A DNA stretch of 64,000 nucleotides from Sphingobacteriaceae bacterium GW460-11-11-14-LB5. Lineage in GTDB: Bacteria; Bacteroidota; Bacteroidia; Sphingobacteriales; Sphingobacteriaceae. The first letter of the stretch is position 1. Each line of letters begins with the position of its first letter. Location of the stretch: NCBI GenBank assembly GCA_002151545.1, contig CP021237.1, forward strand, positions 4,092,001 to 4,156,000, read 5' to 3'. The notes below the pieces were generated by a model, which worked only from the letters and a program-made list of their open reading frames with translations, ran no database searches and was not told the DNA's origin. Both the position numbers and the translations under genes were made by a program. Shown here piece after piece: positions 8,459 to 17,700 of this stretch.

Positions 8459-9298
8459 TTAACCTAAATTAATGCCATCGGGCGCTGAAATTTTAGCACC
8501 AGCAGGCTTCGAATCCTTGTTCCCTATAAAATCCCAGCTGTTTAAGGTTTGTATAGCGTGATGCGCGGTTAAGTCAAACTGAACCGGAACGATCGAAACA
8601 TAATGGTGTTCCAAAGCCCAAACATCGGTATCTTCTCCTTTATCGAAATTTTCGAAAACACCCGTTAACCAATAGTAAGGACGTTTGTAAGGATCTGTCC
8701 TTTCATCAAATTCTTCCATCCACTTGGCATTAGCCTGGCGGCAAACCTTAACGCCTTTCAGCTGATCGCCCTTCGGGAAATTAACATTTAAAAGGGTTCC
8801 CTCAGGTAAACCATTGGCTAAAACCTGCTCACAAATGTTTTTAATGTATTTTTTGGTATGACTAAAATCGGCATCGGCTGCAAAATCGTCTAAAGAGAAA
8901 CCAATAGATGGAATTTTTTCTATGGCGCCTTCTACTGCGGCCGACATGGTACCTGAATAGAGTACATTAATCGAGTTATTTAGTCCGTGATTAATACCCG
9001 ACACGCACAAATCAGGTTTTTTACCTTTAAAAATTTTATTTACAGCAATTTTAACGCAATCAACCGGGGTTCCGCTGCATTTATACATTTCTACACCTGC
9101 ATAAAGATCAACCTTATCAAAACGGATTGGTTTACCTATGGTAATGGCATGTCCCATTCCGCTTTGCGGGCTATCTGGTGCAACCACCACCACATTGCCC
9201 AGCTCCTGCATTACCTCCATTAAATTTTTAATGCCTGTAGCTGTAATGCCATCATCATTTACAACTAAAATATTTGGTTTTGTGCCCTGCTTTGTCAT
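8459..9298 (-). CDS. surE: 5'-nucleotidase SurE
   Basis: A 279-residue metal-dependent nucleoside-5'-monophosphate phosphatase linked to stationary-phase survival. Motifs are clear: ILVVNDDGI (acidic metal ligands D15 and D16), VVAPDSPQSGMGHAIT, CSGTPVDCVKIAVN and SGINHGLNNSINVLYSGTMSAAVEGA. I chose the ATG at 9298 (MTKQGTKPNILVVNDDG). The longer frame, starting at 9355, adds 19 hydrophobic residues not found in this cytoplasmic family. It heads the leftward surE-small membrane protein-lpxB group. The C-terminal tail after GNKDSKPAGAK is probably lineage-specific. Confidence 0.95.
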   Translation of the reverse strand: MTKQGTKPNILVVNDDGITATGIKNLMEVMQELGNVVVVAPDSPQSGMGHAITIGKPIRFDKVDLYAGVEMYKCSGTPVDCVKIAVNKIFKGKKPDLCVSGINHGLNNSINVLYSGTMSAAVEGAIEKIPSIGFSLDDFAADADFSHTKKYIKNICEQVLANGLPEGTLLNVNFPKGDQLKGVKVCRQANAKWMEEFDERTDPYKRPYYWLTGVFENFDKGEDTDVWALEHHYVSIVPVQFDLTAHHAIQTLNSWDFIGNKDSKPAGAKISAPDGINLG

Positions 9299-9421
9299 GC
9301 CGGTAAAAATACAGATTATAAATTCAAGGCACAATAAAGCATGGTTTATATGCAAAAATCATTTATTCCTAGATTTTTAGTTTTGAAATCAAAATTATTT
9401 CATTCCCTGCAAGAAAGCATA

Positions 9422-9429
9422 TATATTTG
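9422..9429 (+). promoter_or_regulatory. Possible -7 promoter element for the M16 peptidase gene
   Basis: TATATTTG matches the Bacteroidota TAnnTTTG element. It lies 92 bp before the start codon. No good TTTG element is seen at the usual upstream distance, so the call is weak. Confidence 0.35.
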
Positions 9430-9520
9430 AATAAATAACTTATTAAAAATGAAGGCTGTATTTGAGATCACACTTAAACCAACAGGTACGCATTCATGAT
9501 CATAAACCAAAACCAATTCA

Positions 9521-12454
9521 ATGAAATTCAAACTATTTACTTTGGCTTGTTTTCTAATTACGGGTTCTTTAGCGAAGGCGCAAACAACCTACCAATGGAA
9601 AACAGGAACATCTGGTGGCTTTGCCTACAAGTATGTAACCAACGATCCGACCAAAACACGTTTTTATACTTTAAAAAACGGTTTGACAGTAATTTTATCT
9701 CAAAATAACAAAGAGCCTAATATTACCTACAAAATGGCGGTAAGAGCGGGCAGTAATACCGATCCGCGTACCAATACCGGTTTGGCACATTACTTAGAGC
9801 ACCTTCTGTTTAAAGGAACGGATAAATTCGGAACGCTGAATTATGCCAAAGAAAAACCACTTTTAGATAAGATTGAAGCCCTTTACGAAACCTACAACAA
9901 AACTACCGATCCGGCTAAACGTAAAGAGATTTATAAGGAAATTGATAAAACTTCGGGCGAAGCTTCTAGTTATTCTATCGCAAATGAGTACGATAAAATG
10001 ATGAAATCGATCGGAAGTAATTCTACCAACGCCCACACTTCGGTAGAAGAAACGGTTTATGAAGAAGACCTGCCATCAAATGCCATTGATAAATTTTTGG
10101 CTGTACAGGCAGAACGTTTCCGTGCCCCTGTTTTCCGCATCTTCCATACCGAGTTAGAAGCGGTTTATGAAGAGAAAAACATTGGTATGGACAACGATGG
10201 CCGTAAAATGTACGAGAAAATGTTGTATGCTTTGTTTCCAACACATAACTACGGACAACAAACCACCATTGGTACGATCGAGCATTTAAAAAATCCGTCG
10301 TTAATCGAAATCAGAAAATATTACAACAAATATTATGTGCCTAATAATATGGCCTTAATTATGAGTGGCGATATTAATTATGATGATTTAATAAAAAAAA
10401 TCGACAAAGATTTTGCCTACATGGTTCCAAAACCATTTTCACTTTACAATCCGGCACCAGAAAAACCATTAACACAGGTTCAAACGGTTGACATTTACGG
10501 TCCAAGTGCTGAAAACTTATATGTTGCTTACAGGGGTTTCGCCCAAAATACCCACCAAAGTTTATTACTAGATTTAATCGGTAGCATTTTGGCAAACGGT
10601 AAAGCGGGTTTAATGGATATCAACATCAATAAACAACAAAAAATGTTGAGGGCCAGTGCTGGTTATAACTCGATGAAAGATTACGGAATTTTCATTTTAT
10701 CAGGCTCACCTAAAGCCGGACAAAGTTTAGAAGATGCCCAAAAATTATTATTGGAGCAGGTAGAATTGCTTAAAAAAGGTGAGTTCGACGAAAGCCTGAT
10801 TAAAGCAACAGTTTCTAACATTAAACTGGCCGAACTTCAAAGCTTCGACAATAATGATGTTCGTGCAGATTTCGCCATGAACGCCTTTATCCAAAATCGC
10901 GGTACCGAATGGGATAAAACCCTGGCCTCAACCGATGCAATGGCCAAAGTAACCAAAAAGGAAATTGTAGACTTTGCCAACAAGTTTTTCATCAATAATT
11001 ATGTTTCTATCTTAAAACATAAAGGCGAAGACAAGAGCATTATTAAAGTAGAAAAACCAGCCATTACCGCGGTAAAAACTAATGTTAATGAGGTTTCTCC
11101 ATTCACCAAAAATATTATAGCTGCTCCGGTAAAACCTATAGCACCTAAATTTTTAGATTATACCAAAGACCTTAATTTTGGTAAAGCAGGTATTGCTGAT
11201 GTAATTGCCGTTCAAAACACCGAAAACGGAATTTTCCGTATGAGTTACCGTTTTGATATGGGTTCTTACAACTATAAGTTATTGCCTTATGCTGCTCAAT
11301 ATTTAGCTTTCTTAAGTACCGATAAATATTCGGCTGAGGATATTAGTAAAGCATTTTACAACATTGCCTGTAGCTATAGCATAAATGTTGGCACCGATGT
11401 AACTACCGTTTCAATTAGCGGTTTACAAGAAAATTTTGATAAAGCAGTAGCCCTGGTAGAAGATGTACTGGCTCACTGCAAACCAAACGAAAAAGCCTTG
11501 GAAGATTTAAAAGGTCGTTTGTTAAAATCGAGAGATAACGCAAAACTGAATAAATCGTCAATTCTTGGCGGCTTAATGAGTTATGCACAATATGGCGCAG
11601 ATAATCCTTTCAATTATGGATTAACTAACGATGAGATCAAAAATATGAAATCTGCAGATTTGATCTACATCTTACACAACCTGACCAATTACAAACACAC
11701 CATTACTTACTATGGGCCTAAAACTTTAACAGCCTTCTCTGCTGATATTGTAAAAGCACATCCATTGGCAAAAGAATTTAATGATGCTGCGCCAATTAAG
11801 AAGTTTGTGTACACCAAAACCGATTCGAACAAAGTTTACTTTGCCGATTACGATATGGTACAGGCCGAAATCCGTTGGGTACGTAATGCCGGCCTTTACG
11901 ATCCAGCCAATGCTGCAAAAATTGCCTTATTTAACAACTATTTTGGAGGCGGTATGGGTTCTGTGGTATTCCAAACCATTCGCGAATCTAAAGCACTGGC
12001 TTATTCTACTTTCGCGGTATATTCTTCTCCTAACACTAAAGAGAAAGAGAATACCATTATCGCTTATGTAGGTACGCAAGCCGACAAAATGAACGAAGCA
12101 GTTGCAGGTATGAATGAGTTATTAACCACTTTACCTGAGTCGGATAAGTCATTTGCACTATCTAAAACAAATTCATTAAACGGTATGGAAACCAGCCGTA
12201 TTACCAAAGATGGAATTATCTATACCTATTTGGCAGATAAAAAATTAGGTTTTGATCACGACTCGAGAGTTGATGAATATGCGAATTTAAAACCATTAAC
12301 TTTTAATGATGTAAAATCATTCCACCAGACTAATCTTTCGGGCAAACCTTACAGTTACTGTATTGTGGCTTCCGAAAAGAAAATCAACATGGCTGATTTA
12401 GCAAAATTCGGTCCGGTAACTAAATTAAGTCTGGAGCAGATTTTTGGATATTAA
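9521..12454 (+). CDS. Secreted M16-family zinc metallopeptidase (two-repeat, pitrilysin-like)
   Basis: A 977-residue peptidase with a signal peptide (MKFKLFTLACFLITGSLAKAQT). The first M16 domain carries the inverted zinc motif HYLEH at 90-94. A downstream acidic ligand lies in the ELEAVYEEKNIG segment. The N-terminal half (about 45-520) thus looks catalytic. The second half (about 560-977) is the inactive partner domain, with ALFNNYFGGGMGSVVFQTIRESKALAYS. The insertion with PAKRKEIYKEIDKTSGEASSY is typical of Bacteroidota members. It is likely periplasmic and degrades small peptides. It is monocistronic: a hairpin terminator follows and a repeat array lies beyond. Confidence 0.92.
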   Translation: MKFKLFTLACFLITGSLAKAQTTYQWKTGTSGGFAYKYVTNDPTKTRFYTLKNGLTVILSQNNKEPNITYKMAVRAGSNTDPRTNTGLAHYLEHLLFKGTDKFGTLNYAKEKPLLDKIEALYETYNKTTDPAKRKEIYKEIDKTSGEASSYSIANEYDKMMKSIGSNSTNAHTSVEETVYEEDLPSNAIDKFLAVQAERFRAPVFRIFHTELEAVYEEKNIGMDNDGRKMYEKMLYALFPTHNYGQQTTIGTIEHLKNPSLIEIRKYYNKYYVPNNMALIMSGDINYDDLIKKIDKDFAYMVPKPFSLYNPAPEKPLTQVQTVDIYGPSAENLYVAYRGFAQNTHQSLLLDLIGSILANGKAGLMDININKQQKMLRASAGYNSMKDYGIFILSGSPKAGQSLEDAQKLLLEQVELLKKGEFDESLIKATVSNIKLAELQSFDNNDVRADFAMNAFIQNRGTEWDKTLASTDAMAKVTKKEIVDFANKFFINNYVSILKHKGEDKSIIKVEKPAITAVKTNVNEVSPFTKNIIAAPVKPIAPKFLDYTKDLNFGKAGIADVIAVQNTENGIFRMSYRFDMGSYNYKLLPYAAQYLAFLSTDKYSAEDISKAFYNIACSYSINVGTDVTTVSISGLQENFDKAVALVEDVLAHCKPNEKALEDLKGRLLKSRDNAKLNKSSILGGLMSYAQYGADNPFNYGLTNDEIKNMKSADLIYILHNLTNYKHTITYYGPKTLTAFSADIVKAHPLAKEFNDAAPIKKFVYTKTDSNKVYFADYDMVQAEIRWVRNAGLYDPANAAKIALFNNYFGGGMGSVVFQTIRESKALAYSTFAVYSSPNTKEKENTIIAYVGTQADKMNEAVAGMNELLTTLPESDKSFALSKTNSLNGMETSRITKDGIIYTYLADKKLGFDHDSRVDEYANLKPLTFNDVKSFHQTNLSGKPYSYCIVASEKKINMADLAKFGPVTKLSLEQIFGY

Positions 12455-12519
12455 AAAGGTAGAGGGTAGGAAGGCGGAAGGTTTAAGGTAGAACCTGATG
12501 CTTCAATATCAAAATGACC

Positions 12520-12551
12520 AGCGATTCCCGGAAACGGGGATCGCTTTTTTG
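12520..12551 (+). terminator. Rho-independent terminator after the M16 peptidase gene
   Basis: Stem GCGATTCCCG / CGGGGATCGC (one G-T pair) with a GAAA loop, followed by a T run. It sits 66 bp downstream of the stop codon and just before the tandem repeat array. Confidence 0.85.
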
Positions 12552-12563
12552 TTTAGTTCGATA

Positions 12564-13096
12564 GTTCATTAGTCATTGGTTTACTAGTTCATTGGTTGCA
12601 TGATGCAAAAAAATCCCTGTTAATCCGTGCCTCGGTGGCTAAAAAGTTCATTAGTCATTGGTTCACTAGTTCATTGGTTGCATGATGAAAAAAAACAAAT
12701 TGTATTTCGTGTCTTGGTGGTCAAAAGCAGTAACATCTTCCGTGTTAATCTGTGCTTCCGTGGCTAAAAAGTTCATTAGTCATTGGTTCACTAGTTCATT
12801 GGTTGCATGATGCAAAAACAAATTGTGTCTTCGTGTCTTGGTGGTCAAAAGCAGTAACATCTTTCGTGTTAATCCGTGCCTCCGTGGCTAAAAAGCTCAT
12901 TAGTCATTGGTTCACTAGTTCATTGGTTACATGATGCAAAAAAAACAAATTGTGTCTTCGTGTCTTGGTGGTCAAAAGCAGTAACATCTTCCGTGTTAAT
13001 CCGTGCTTCCGTGGCTAAAAAGTTCATTCGTTATTGGTTCACTGGTTCATTGGTTGTGTGATCCAGAAAAACAAGTTGTGTATTCGTGCCTTAGCG
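12564..13096. repeat. Tandem direct-repeat array, units of about 125 bp (five copies)
   Basis: Units begin at 12564 (short, 82 bp, lacking the middle part), 12646, 12771, 12895 and 13022 (the last one decaying at about 13096). Each full unit has three words in order: a GTTCATTAGTCATTGG block with an internal GTTCATTGGTTGCATGATG copy, a CAAATTGTGTCTTCGTGTC block, and a CCGTGTTAATCCGTGC-TTCCGTGGCTAAAAA block. Units differ by scattered point changes and by the length of an A run. No credible gene is inside. Short frames at 12752-12934 and 12876-13061 are periodic copies of the same translation. The last unit runs into the 3' end of the leftward GH130 gene. Confidence 0.93.
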
Positions 13097-14143
13097 GTAA
13101 AAAACCAGTGCATCCAAAATATCCTTCACCGAAAATTTAGCCCCGCAAACAAACTCATCAGCGGCACCATAATAAATCGTTAATTCATCTCCGTTAACGA
13201 TATGCCCGTTTGTAAATACCACCTCACCAAAGAAACCATGTAATTCATAATTGGCAGTTGGCACCATAATCGGTTCTTCGGTTCTGGCCAGTACTTCAGA
13301 TGGATCGTCGAGCGCCATTAAAAATGCACCTAAACAATACTGATGTTTTTCGTTAGCACCATGATATATTTCGAGCCACCCTGCTGTGGTTTTTATGGGT
13401 GCGGCACCTGCGCCCACGCGGGCATTATCCCACAGGTTAGCTCTGGTTTTGATAATACATTTGTGTTTGCCCCAATACACGCCATCGGGAGATTCGGCCA
13501 GCCAGATATAATTACCACCCAAAGCTACACTGCTGGGGCGGTGTAAAGCATAAAATTTACCGTTAATGCGTTCTTCAAATATGGCGCAGTCTTTATTATG
13601 TGGTGGGATAATCATGCCGTGATTTTGGAAAGTTTTCCAATCTTTCGTGCTACGCATCCCCACACCTACTCCATGCTCCGAAACAGCGGTAAAAGTTAAA
13701 TAATAAGTATCGCCAATTAAGGATACACGGCAATCCTCAATTCCAAATGTTTCATCCTCCCCCTCTCCCTGCAGTAAAGGGTAACCCGCTGGCTGATAAA
13801 AATGAATACCATCATCGCTGCAAACCAATCTTAAATGAGAAAGCGTGGTTAAGTAATCAGCACCTTTGTAATTAATTACCCTTGGATCCCTGGCATTGAG
13901 TTCCGGATCATTTTCTTCAATAGCTATAATTTCTATACCACCTGCTTTCAATACCGGAAAAGAGATTATACCCTCCTTTTGTTTTGGTCTTTCGGCAACA
14001 CGGATCAGCAGCCATATTTTCCCTTCAAATGTAAAAACGCCGGGATTGAGCAGACATACAATCTCCAGACCTTCCCTGCTGGGTACGAGATCTTTTGGAG
14101 ATAATATTGGATTTTGAGGAAACCGCTGGGCTATATCGGCCAT
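13091..14143 (-). CDS. GH130-family glycoside phosphorylase/hydrolase
   Basis: A 350-residue five-bladed propeller enzyme of the GH130 (DUF377) family. Members phosphorolyse or hydrolyse beta-mannosides; which activity applies here cannot be read safely. Family features are LNPGVFTFEGKIWLLIRVAER (about 32-52), the ARDPRV block, FGIEDCRVSLIGDTYYLTFTAVS (about 134-156), the LWDNARVGAGAAPIKT block, YHGANE and the terminal IYYGAAD. No signal peptide is visible, so it is cytoplasmic. It stands alone between a repeat array and csbD. The stop codon and about the last three codons (Phe-Tyr-Arg) lie in sequence that matches the repeat unit, so the natural C terminus may have been replaced. Confidence 0.9.
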   Translation of the reverse strand: MADIAQRFPQNPILSPKDLVPSREGLEIVCLLNPGVFTFEGKIWLLIRVAERPKQKEGIISFPVLKAGGIEIIAIEENDPELNARDPRVINYKGADYLTTLSHLRLVCSDDGIHFYQPAGYPLLQGEGEDETFGIEDCRVSLIGDTYYLTFTAVSEHGVGVGMRSTKDWKTFQNHGMIIPPHNKDCAIFEERINGKFYALHRPSSVALGGNYIWLAESPDGVYWGKHKCIIKTRANLWDNARVGAGAAPIKTTAGWLEIYHGANEKHQYCLGAFLMALDDPSEVLARTEEPIMVPTANYELHGFFGEVVFTNGHIVNGDELTIYYGAADEFVCGAKFSVKDILDALVFYR

Positions 14144-14161
14144 AAAAATGTTTTTAAAGCA

Positions 14162-14190
14162 AACAGGCGACCAAAATTTGACCGCCTGTT
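14162..14190 (-). terminator. Hairpin between csbD and the GH130 gene
   Basis: Stem AACAGGCG / CGCCTGTT with a further AT-rich inner pairing (CAAAATTTG). It lies 17 bp beyond the csbD stop and 18 bp before the GH130 start on the same strand. The T run is weak, so it may attenuate rather than fully terminate. Confidence 0.55.
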
Positions 14191-14207
14191 CCGCTATTGA
14201 ATTGATA

Positions 14208-14393
14208 TTATAAGGAGTTTATCCATTTCACAAGTTCATCTCTTCCTTTTCCTGTCTTTTGTTGCAGTTTCCCCAACAATTCATCGTCCTGACCTTCTTC
14301 GTGTTTTAAATCATCGTCAGTTAAATCAGCATAAGCTTGTTTAACCTTTCCTTTTATTTCATTCCACTTTCCTTTTAATTCTAACTTATCCAT
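14208..14393 (-). CDS. CsbD-family stress-response protein
   Basis: A 61-residue hydrophilic protein, MDKLELKGKWNEIKGKVKQ followed by AYADLTDDDL and a charged tail with LLGKLQQKTGKGRDELVKWI. This matches the CsbD-like family: small, helical, disordered-prone proteins induced by general stress in many bacteria and of unknown biochemical role. The length is normal. It sits upstream of the GH130 gene on the same strand but is separated from it by a hairpin, so it is probably transcribed alone. Confidence 0.92.
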   Translation of the reverse strand: MDKLELKGKWNEIKGKVKQAYADLTDDDLKHEEGQDDELLGKLQQKTGKGRDELVKWINSL

Positions 14394-14594
14394 GCTCGTA
14401 TTTTTTTTGATTTAAACAATGTAATTTCTAAATCTAATAACAGTTTTCGCCACTATTTGTTTTGATTTAAGCATATTAAACCAAACAATGGGCTGATTTT
14501 GTCCTGACACACATGGTTTTTTACATATTTTTAGTTACATTAAGAGTATCATTTCTATGAATGAATAAACATTATTAACTAAACTAACAATTTG

Positions 14595-17500
14595 ATGAAA
14601 AAACTACTCTTATGTATGATTTTATCTCTCGGTGTAATTTCATTTGCTTTCGCACAAGGCAAGGTAATTAGCGGGAAAGTAACGTCGGCCTCAGGACCCA
14701 TTCCTGGGGTTAGCGTATTTGTAAAAGGCTCACCATCAACCGGTACGCAGAGCGATGCCACGGGAGCTTTTAAATTAACAGTTTCGGAAGATGCCAAAAC
14801 AATCGTTTTTAGCTTCATCGGTTTTAAGACCAAAGAAGTACCCATTAGCGGACAAACGGTCAATGTAAATCTGGAAGAGGAAAATAATACCTTATCTGAT
14901 GTGGTTGTGGTGGGTTATGGTACTCAGAATAAACGGGATGTAACAGGTTCTGTAGCTTCTGTTAAATCGAAAGACCTGGAGAACCTGCCCGTAACAAGCT
15001 TCGAGCAGGCCCTTCAGGGAAAGGCAGCTGGTGTACAGATTGCCGCACAAAATGGAAAACTGGGGCAAGGCATAACGGTTAGAGTAAGGGGGGCTGCATC
15101 GGTAACGGCTGGAAGTGAACCACTCTATATTGTTGATGGAATCCCGATTACTTCAGGTGATTTTTCCAGCACCACGGCGCCAACCAGTGCCTTGGCAGAT
15201 TTAAACACCAATGATATTGAATCTATTGAAGTATTAAAAGATGCCTCTGCTTCTGCAATTTATGGTGCAAGAGCTTCAAACGGAGTTGTTTTGATTACCA
15301 CGAAACAAGGTAAGGTGGGCAAAACGCTTATCCAGTTTAATGCACTGGGCGGCATCAGTACACCTTCCAATCACAGAGAATTTCTAACTGCTGAACAATA
15401 TGTTAAAATAGAACGCAGAGCAGGCCAGGGTGCAGCAAATCAGGATTTCCTTAACGGAGATTATGCAACATTACAAGAAGCACTTGACGATTACAGTGCA
15501 AGTGTTGAAGCACGTTTAAACCGTTATTCGGCAGGCAATAACGATTATCAGACTTACAAGGTCAATACCAATTGGGAAGCTGCATCTTTTCAAGACAATC
15601 CGGTTACCCAGCAATACGATCTGAATTTAACAGGCGGAAATGAAAAGACAAAATTTTATATCGGTGGCCAGGCGCTAGATCAAAACGGAATTGTGATTGG
15701 GAACAGCTACAAACGTTATAGCGGCAGATTAAACCTGACCAATAAAGTAACTGACTTTTTAGAAGTTGGCGTTAACCTTAATTTCTCAAATAGCATTAAT
15801 AACAGGTTATCAAATGATAATGCTTTTTCAAGTCCGTTACAATCTGTTGCACTCTCACCGATCACACCGTTTATCGATCCCCGATCGGGTTTAATTAGCG
15901 GAACCTTACCAGGAGCAGCTTCAAATTATCCGGTCTATTATAATCCATTTATCAGTGTCGACAATGCTTTTTACAAAGCAACCGTATACAGAACCATTGG
16001 TAAAGCTTTTGCGAACATCAACATTGCCAAAGGACTAAAGTTTAGTACTGATTTCTCTATCGATAACTTAAATCAAAACGAAGAAAGTTATTATGGATCA
16101 TTAACCTTTAGAAACACTGGTACCTCAAATGGATATGGGCAAAATATTTCAACTTTTGTAATTAATGCCAATACCAATAACTTTTTCAGTTATAATGCAT
16201 CAATCGGAAAAAGTGCTTTTGATTTTGTTTTGGGTACGAGTTATCAAAAATCAACCACCAAATACAGCACCATTGAAGGGCAGGATTTCCCAAGCGATTC
16301 TTACATTAAATTGGGATCTGCTGCAACCAAGGTGATCGCAACCAGCAACGAAGGTGCATTTAGCTTTTTATCGTATTTCTTTAGGGCTAATTACAAATAT
16401 AACGAACGTTATTTACTTGGCTTTAGCGTAAGGGCTGATGGTTCATCCCGTTTTGGAACTAATAATAGGTACGGATATTTCCCTGCAGGTTCATTGGCCT
16501 GGATTGCTTCTGAAGAAGATTTCTTAAAACAAAGCGAAACCATCAGTTTATTAAAATTTAGAGTGAGTTATGGTTTAACAGGTAATGCCGAAATCGGCAA
16601 TTATTCTGCCCGTGGTTTATTTAGCGGAACAGGCGCATACGGAGGTTTACCCGGACAAATACCTTCGCGGATTGCCAATCCCGATTTAACCTGGGAAAAA
16701 ACCAAACAACTTGATATTGGCTTCGACTTTGGGATCTTAAAGAATAGAATTACAGGCGTTTTTGATTTCTATCAAAAAAACACAACCGATTTATTGTTGG
16801 ATGTACCTATTCCGCAAACAACGGGTTTCTCTACCAAAACTCAAAATTTAGGCTCCTTAAAAAATACAGGTTTTGAATTGGGCATTAACACCGAAAATTT
16901 TGTAGGTGCCTTCAAATGGTCAACTGCCATAACAGGCGCCATTAACAACAACAAGATTACCAATTTAGGTGGGCAGATTTTAAACAGTAATGAAATAAAT
17001 GCGGCCATTTCAGGTCAACCAATCGGAGTATTTTACATACCGGAATACGCAGGTGTAAATTCTGCAAATGGAGATGCGCTTTATTACCTCAACACTACTG
17101 ATGCTTCGGGCAATGTAAACAGATCAACCACTACAGATATTAATCAAGCACAAAGAATATTTGCAGGCAACCCCAACCCTAAATATACATTCGGCTTAAA
17201 CAATACTTTTTCGTACAAGAATTTTGATTTAGGTATATTTTTCCAGGGTGTAAAAGGCAATAAAATTTTCAATGCAGGTGGCCAGTACATGAGTGCAAAT
17301 GCATCAAACGGTTATGATAACCAAACGGCTGATCAAATGAATTATTGGGATAAACCAGGTGATGTAACACTTGTTCCCGAGCCTCGCTTATTTGCAGGTA
17401 ACGGCATTGGAAACTCCACCAGATACCTTTCTGATGGTTCATACGTCCGCTTAAAAACATTAACCCTTGGTTATACCTTCCCGGCTTCGGTATTAACAAA

Positions 17501-17684
17501 AATTAAATTGAGCAAATTAAGATTATATGCTACAGCACAAAATTTAGCGACAATTACAGGTTACAAAGGGTGGGATCCAGAGGTAAATGCCGATTATCAA
17601 TCGACAAATATTAATCAGGGTGTAGACTTTTATTCTGCACCACAACCACGTGTAATTTCATTTGGTATTAACATTGGCCTATAA
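14595..17684 (+). CDS. SusC/RagA-family TonB-dependent outer-membrane transporter
   Basis: A 1029-residue protein. The start is the ATG at 14595 (MKKLLLCMILSLGVISFAFAQ). A TTG just before it can also be read as a start but is unnecessary. Domains: carboxypeptidase-D-like regulatory domain (about 23-100), DVVVVGYGTQNKRDVTGSV linker, plug (about 115-235, with LQGKAAGVQIAAQNG, EPLYIVDGIPI, SASAIYGARASNGVVLITTK), then the beta barrel ending in VISFGINIGL. It partners the SusD protein that starts 16 bp downstream. There is no regulator, sigma/anti-sigma pair or glycoside hydrolase on either side, so the ligand is unknown. Confidence 0.95.
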   Translation: MKKLLLCMILSLGVISFAFAQGKVISGKVTSASGPIPGVSVFVKGSPSTGTQSDATGAFKLTVSEDAKTIVFSFIGFKTKEVPISGQTVNVNLEEENNTLSDVVVVGYGTQNKRDVTGSVASVKSKDLENLPVTSFEQALQGKAAGVQIAAQNGKLGQGITVRVRGAASVTAGSEPLYIVDGIPITSGDFSSTTAPTSALADLNTNDIESIEVLKDASASAIYGARASNGVVLITTKQGKVGKTLIQFNALGGISTPSNHREFLTAEQYVKIERRAGQGAANQDFLNGDYATLQEALDDYSASVEARLNRYSAGNNDYQTYKVNTNWEAASFQDNPVTQQYDLNLTGGNEKTKFYIGGQALDQNGIVIGNSYKRYSGRLNLTNKVTDFLEVGVNLNFSNSINNRLSNDNAFSSPLQSVALSPITPFIDPRSGLISGTLPGAASNYPVYYNPFISVDNAFYKATVYRTIGKAFANINIAKGLKFSTDFSIDNLNQNEESYYGSLTFRNTGTSNGYGQNISTFVINANTNNFFSYNASIGKSAFDFVLGTSYQKSTTKYSTIEGQDFPSDSYIKLGSAATKVIATSNEGAFSFLSYFFRANYKYNERYLLGFSVRADGSSRFGTNNRYGYFPAGSLAWIASEEDFLKQSETISLLKFRVSYGLTGNAEIGNYSARGLFSGTGAYGGLPGQIPSRIANPDLTWEKTKQLDIGFDFGILKNRITGVFDFYQKNTTDLLLDVPIPQTTGFSTKTQNLGSLKNTGFELGINTENFVGAFKWSTAITGAINNNKITNLGGQILNSNEINAAISGQPIGVFYIPEYAGVNSANGDALYYLNTTDASGNVNRSTTTDINQAQRIFAGNPNPKYTFGLNNTFSYKNFDLGIFFQGVKGNKIFNAGGQYMSANASNGYDNQTADQMNYWDKPGDVTLVPEPRLFAGNGIGNSTRYLSDGSYVRLKTLTLGYTFPASVLTKIKLSKLRLYATAQNLATITGYKGWDPEVNADYQSTNINQGVDFYSAPQPRVISFGINIGL

Positions 17685-17700
17685 TTAAAAAAGAATCAAA

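Noticed and set aside
12752..13061. Two overlapping frames of about 60 codons (12752-12934 and 12876-13061) with very similar proteins
   Set aside because: They are translations of neighbouring copies of the tandem repeat. The similarity comes from the repeat period, and no family features are present.
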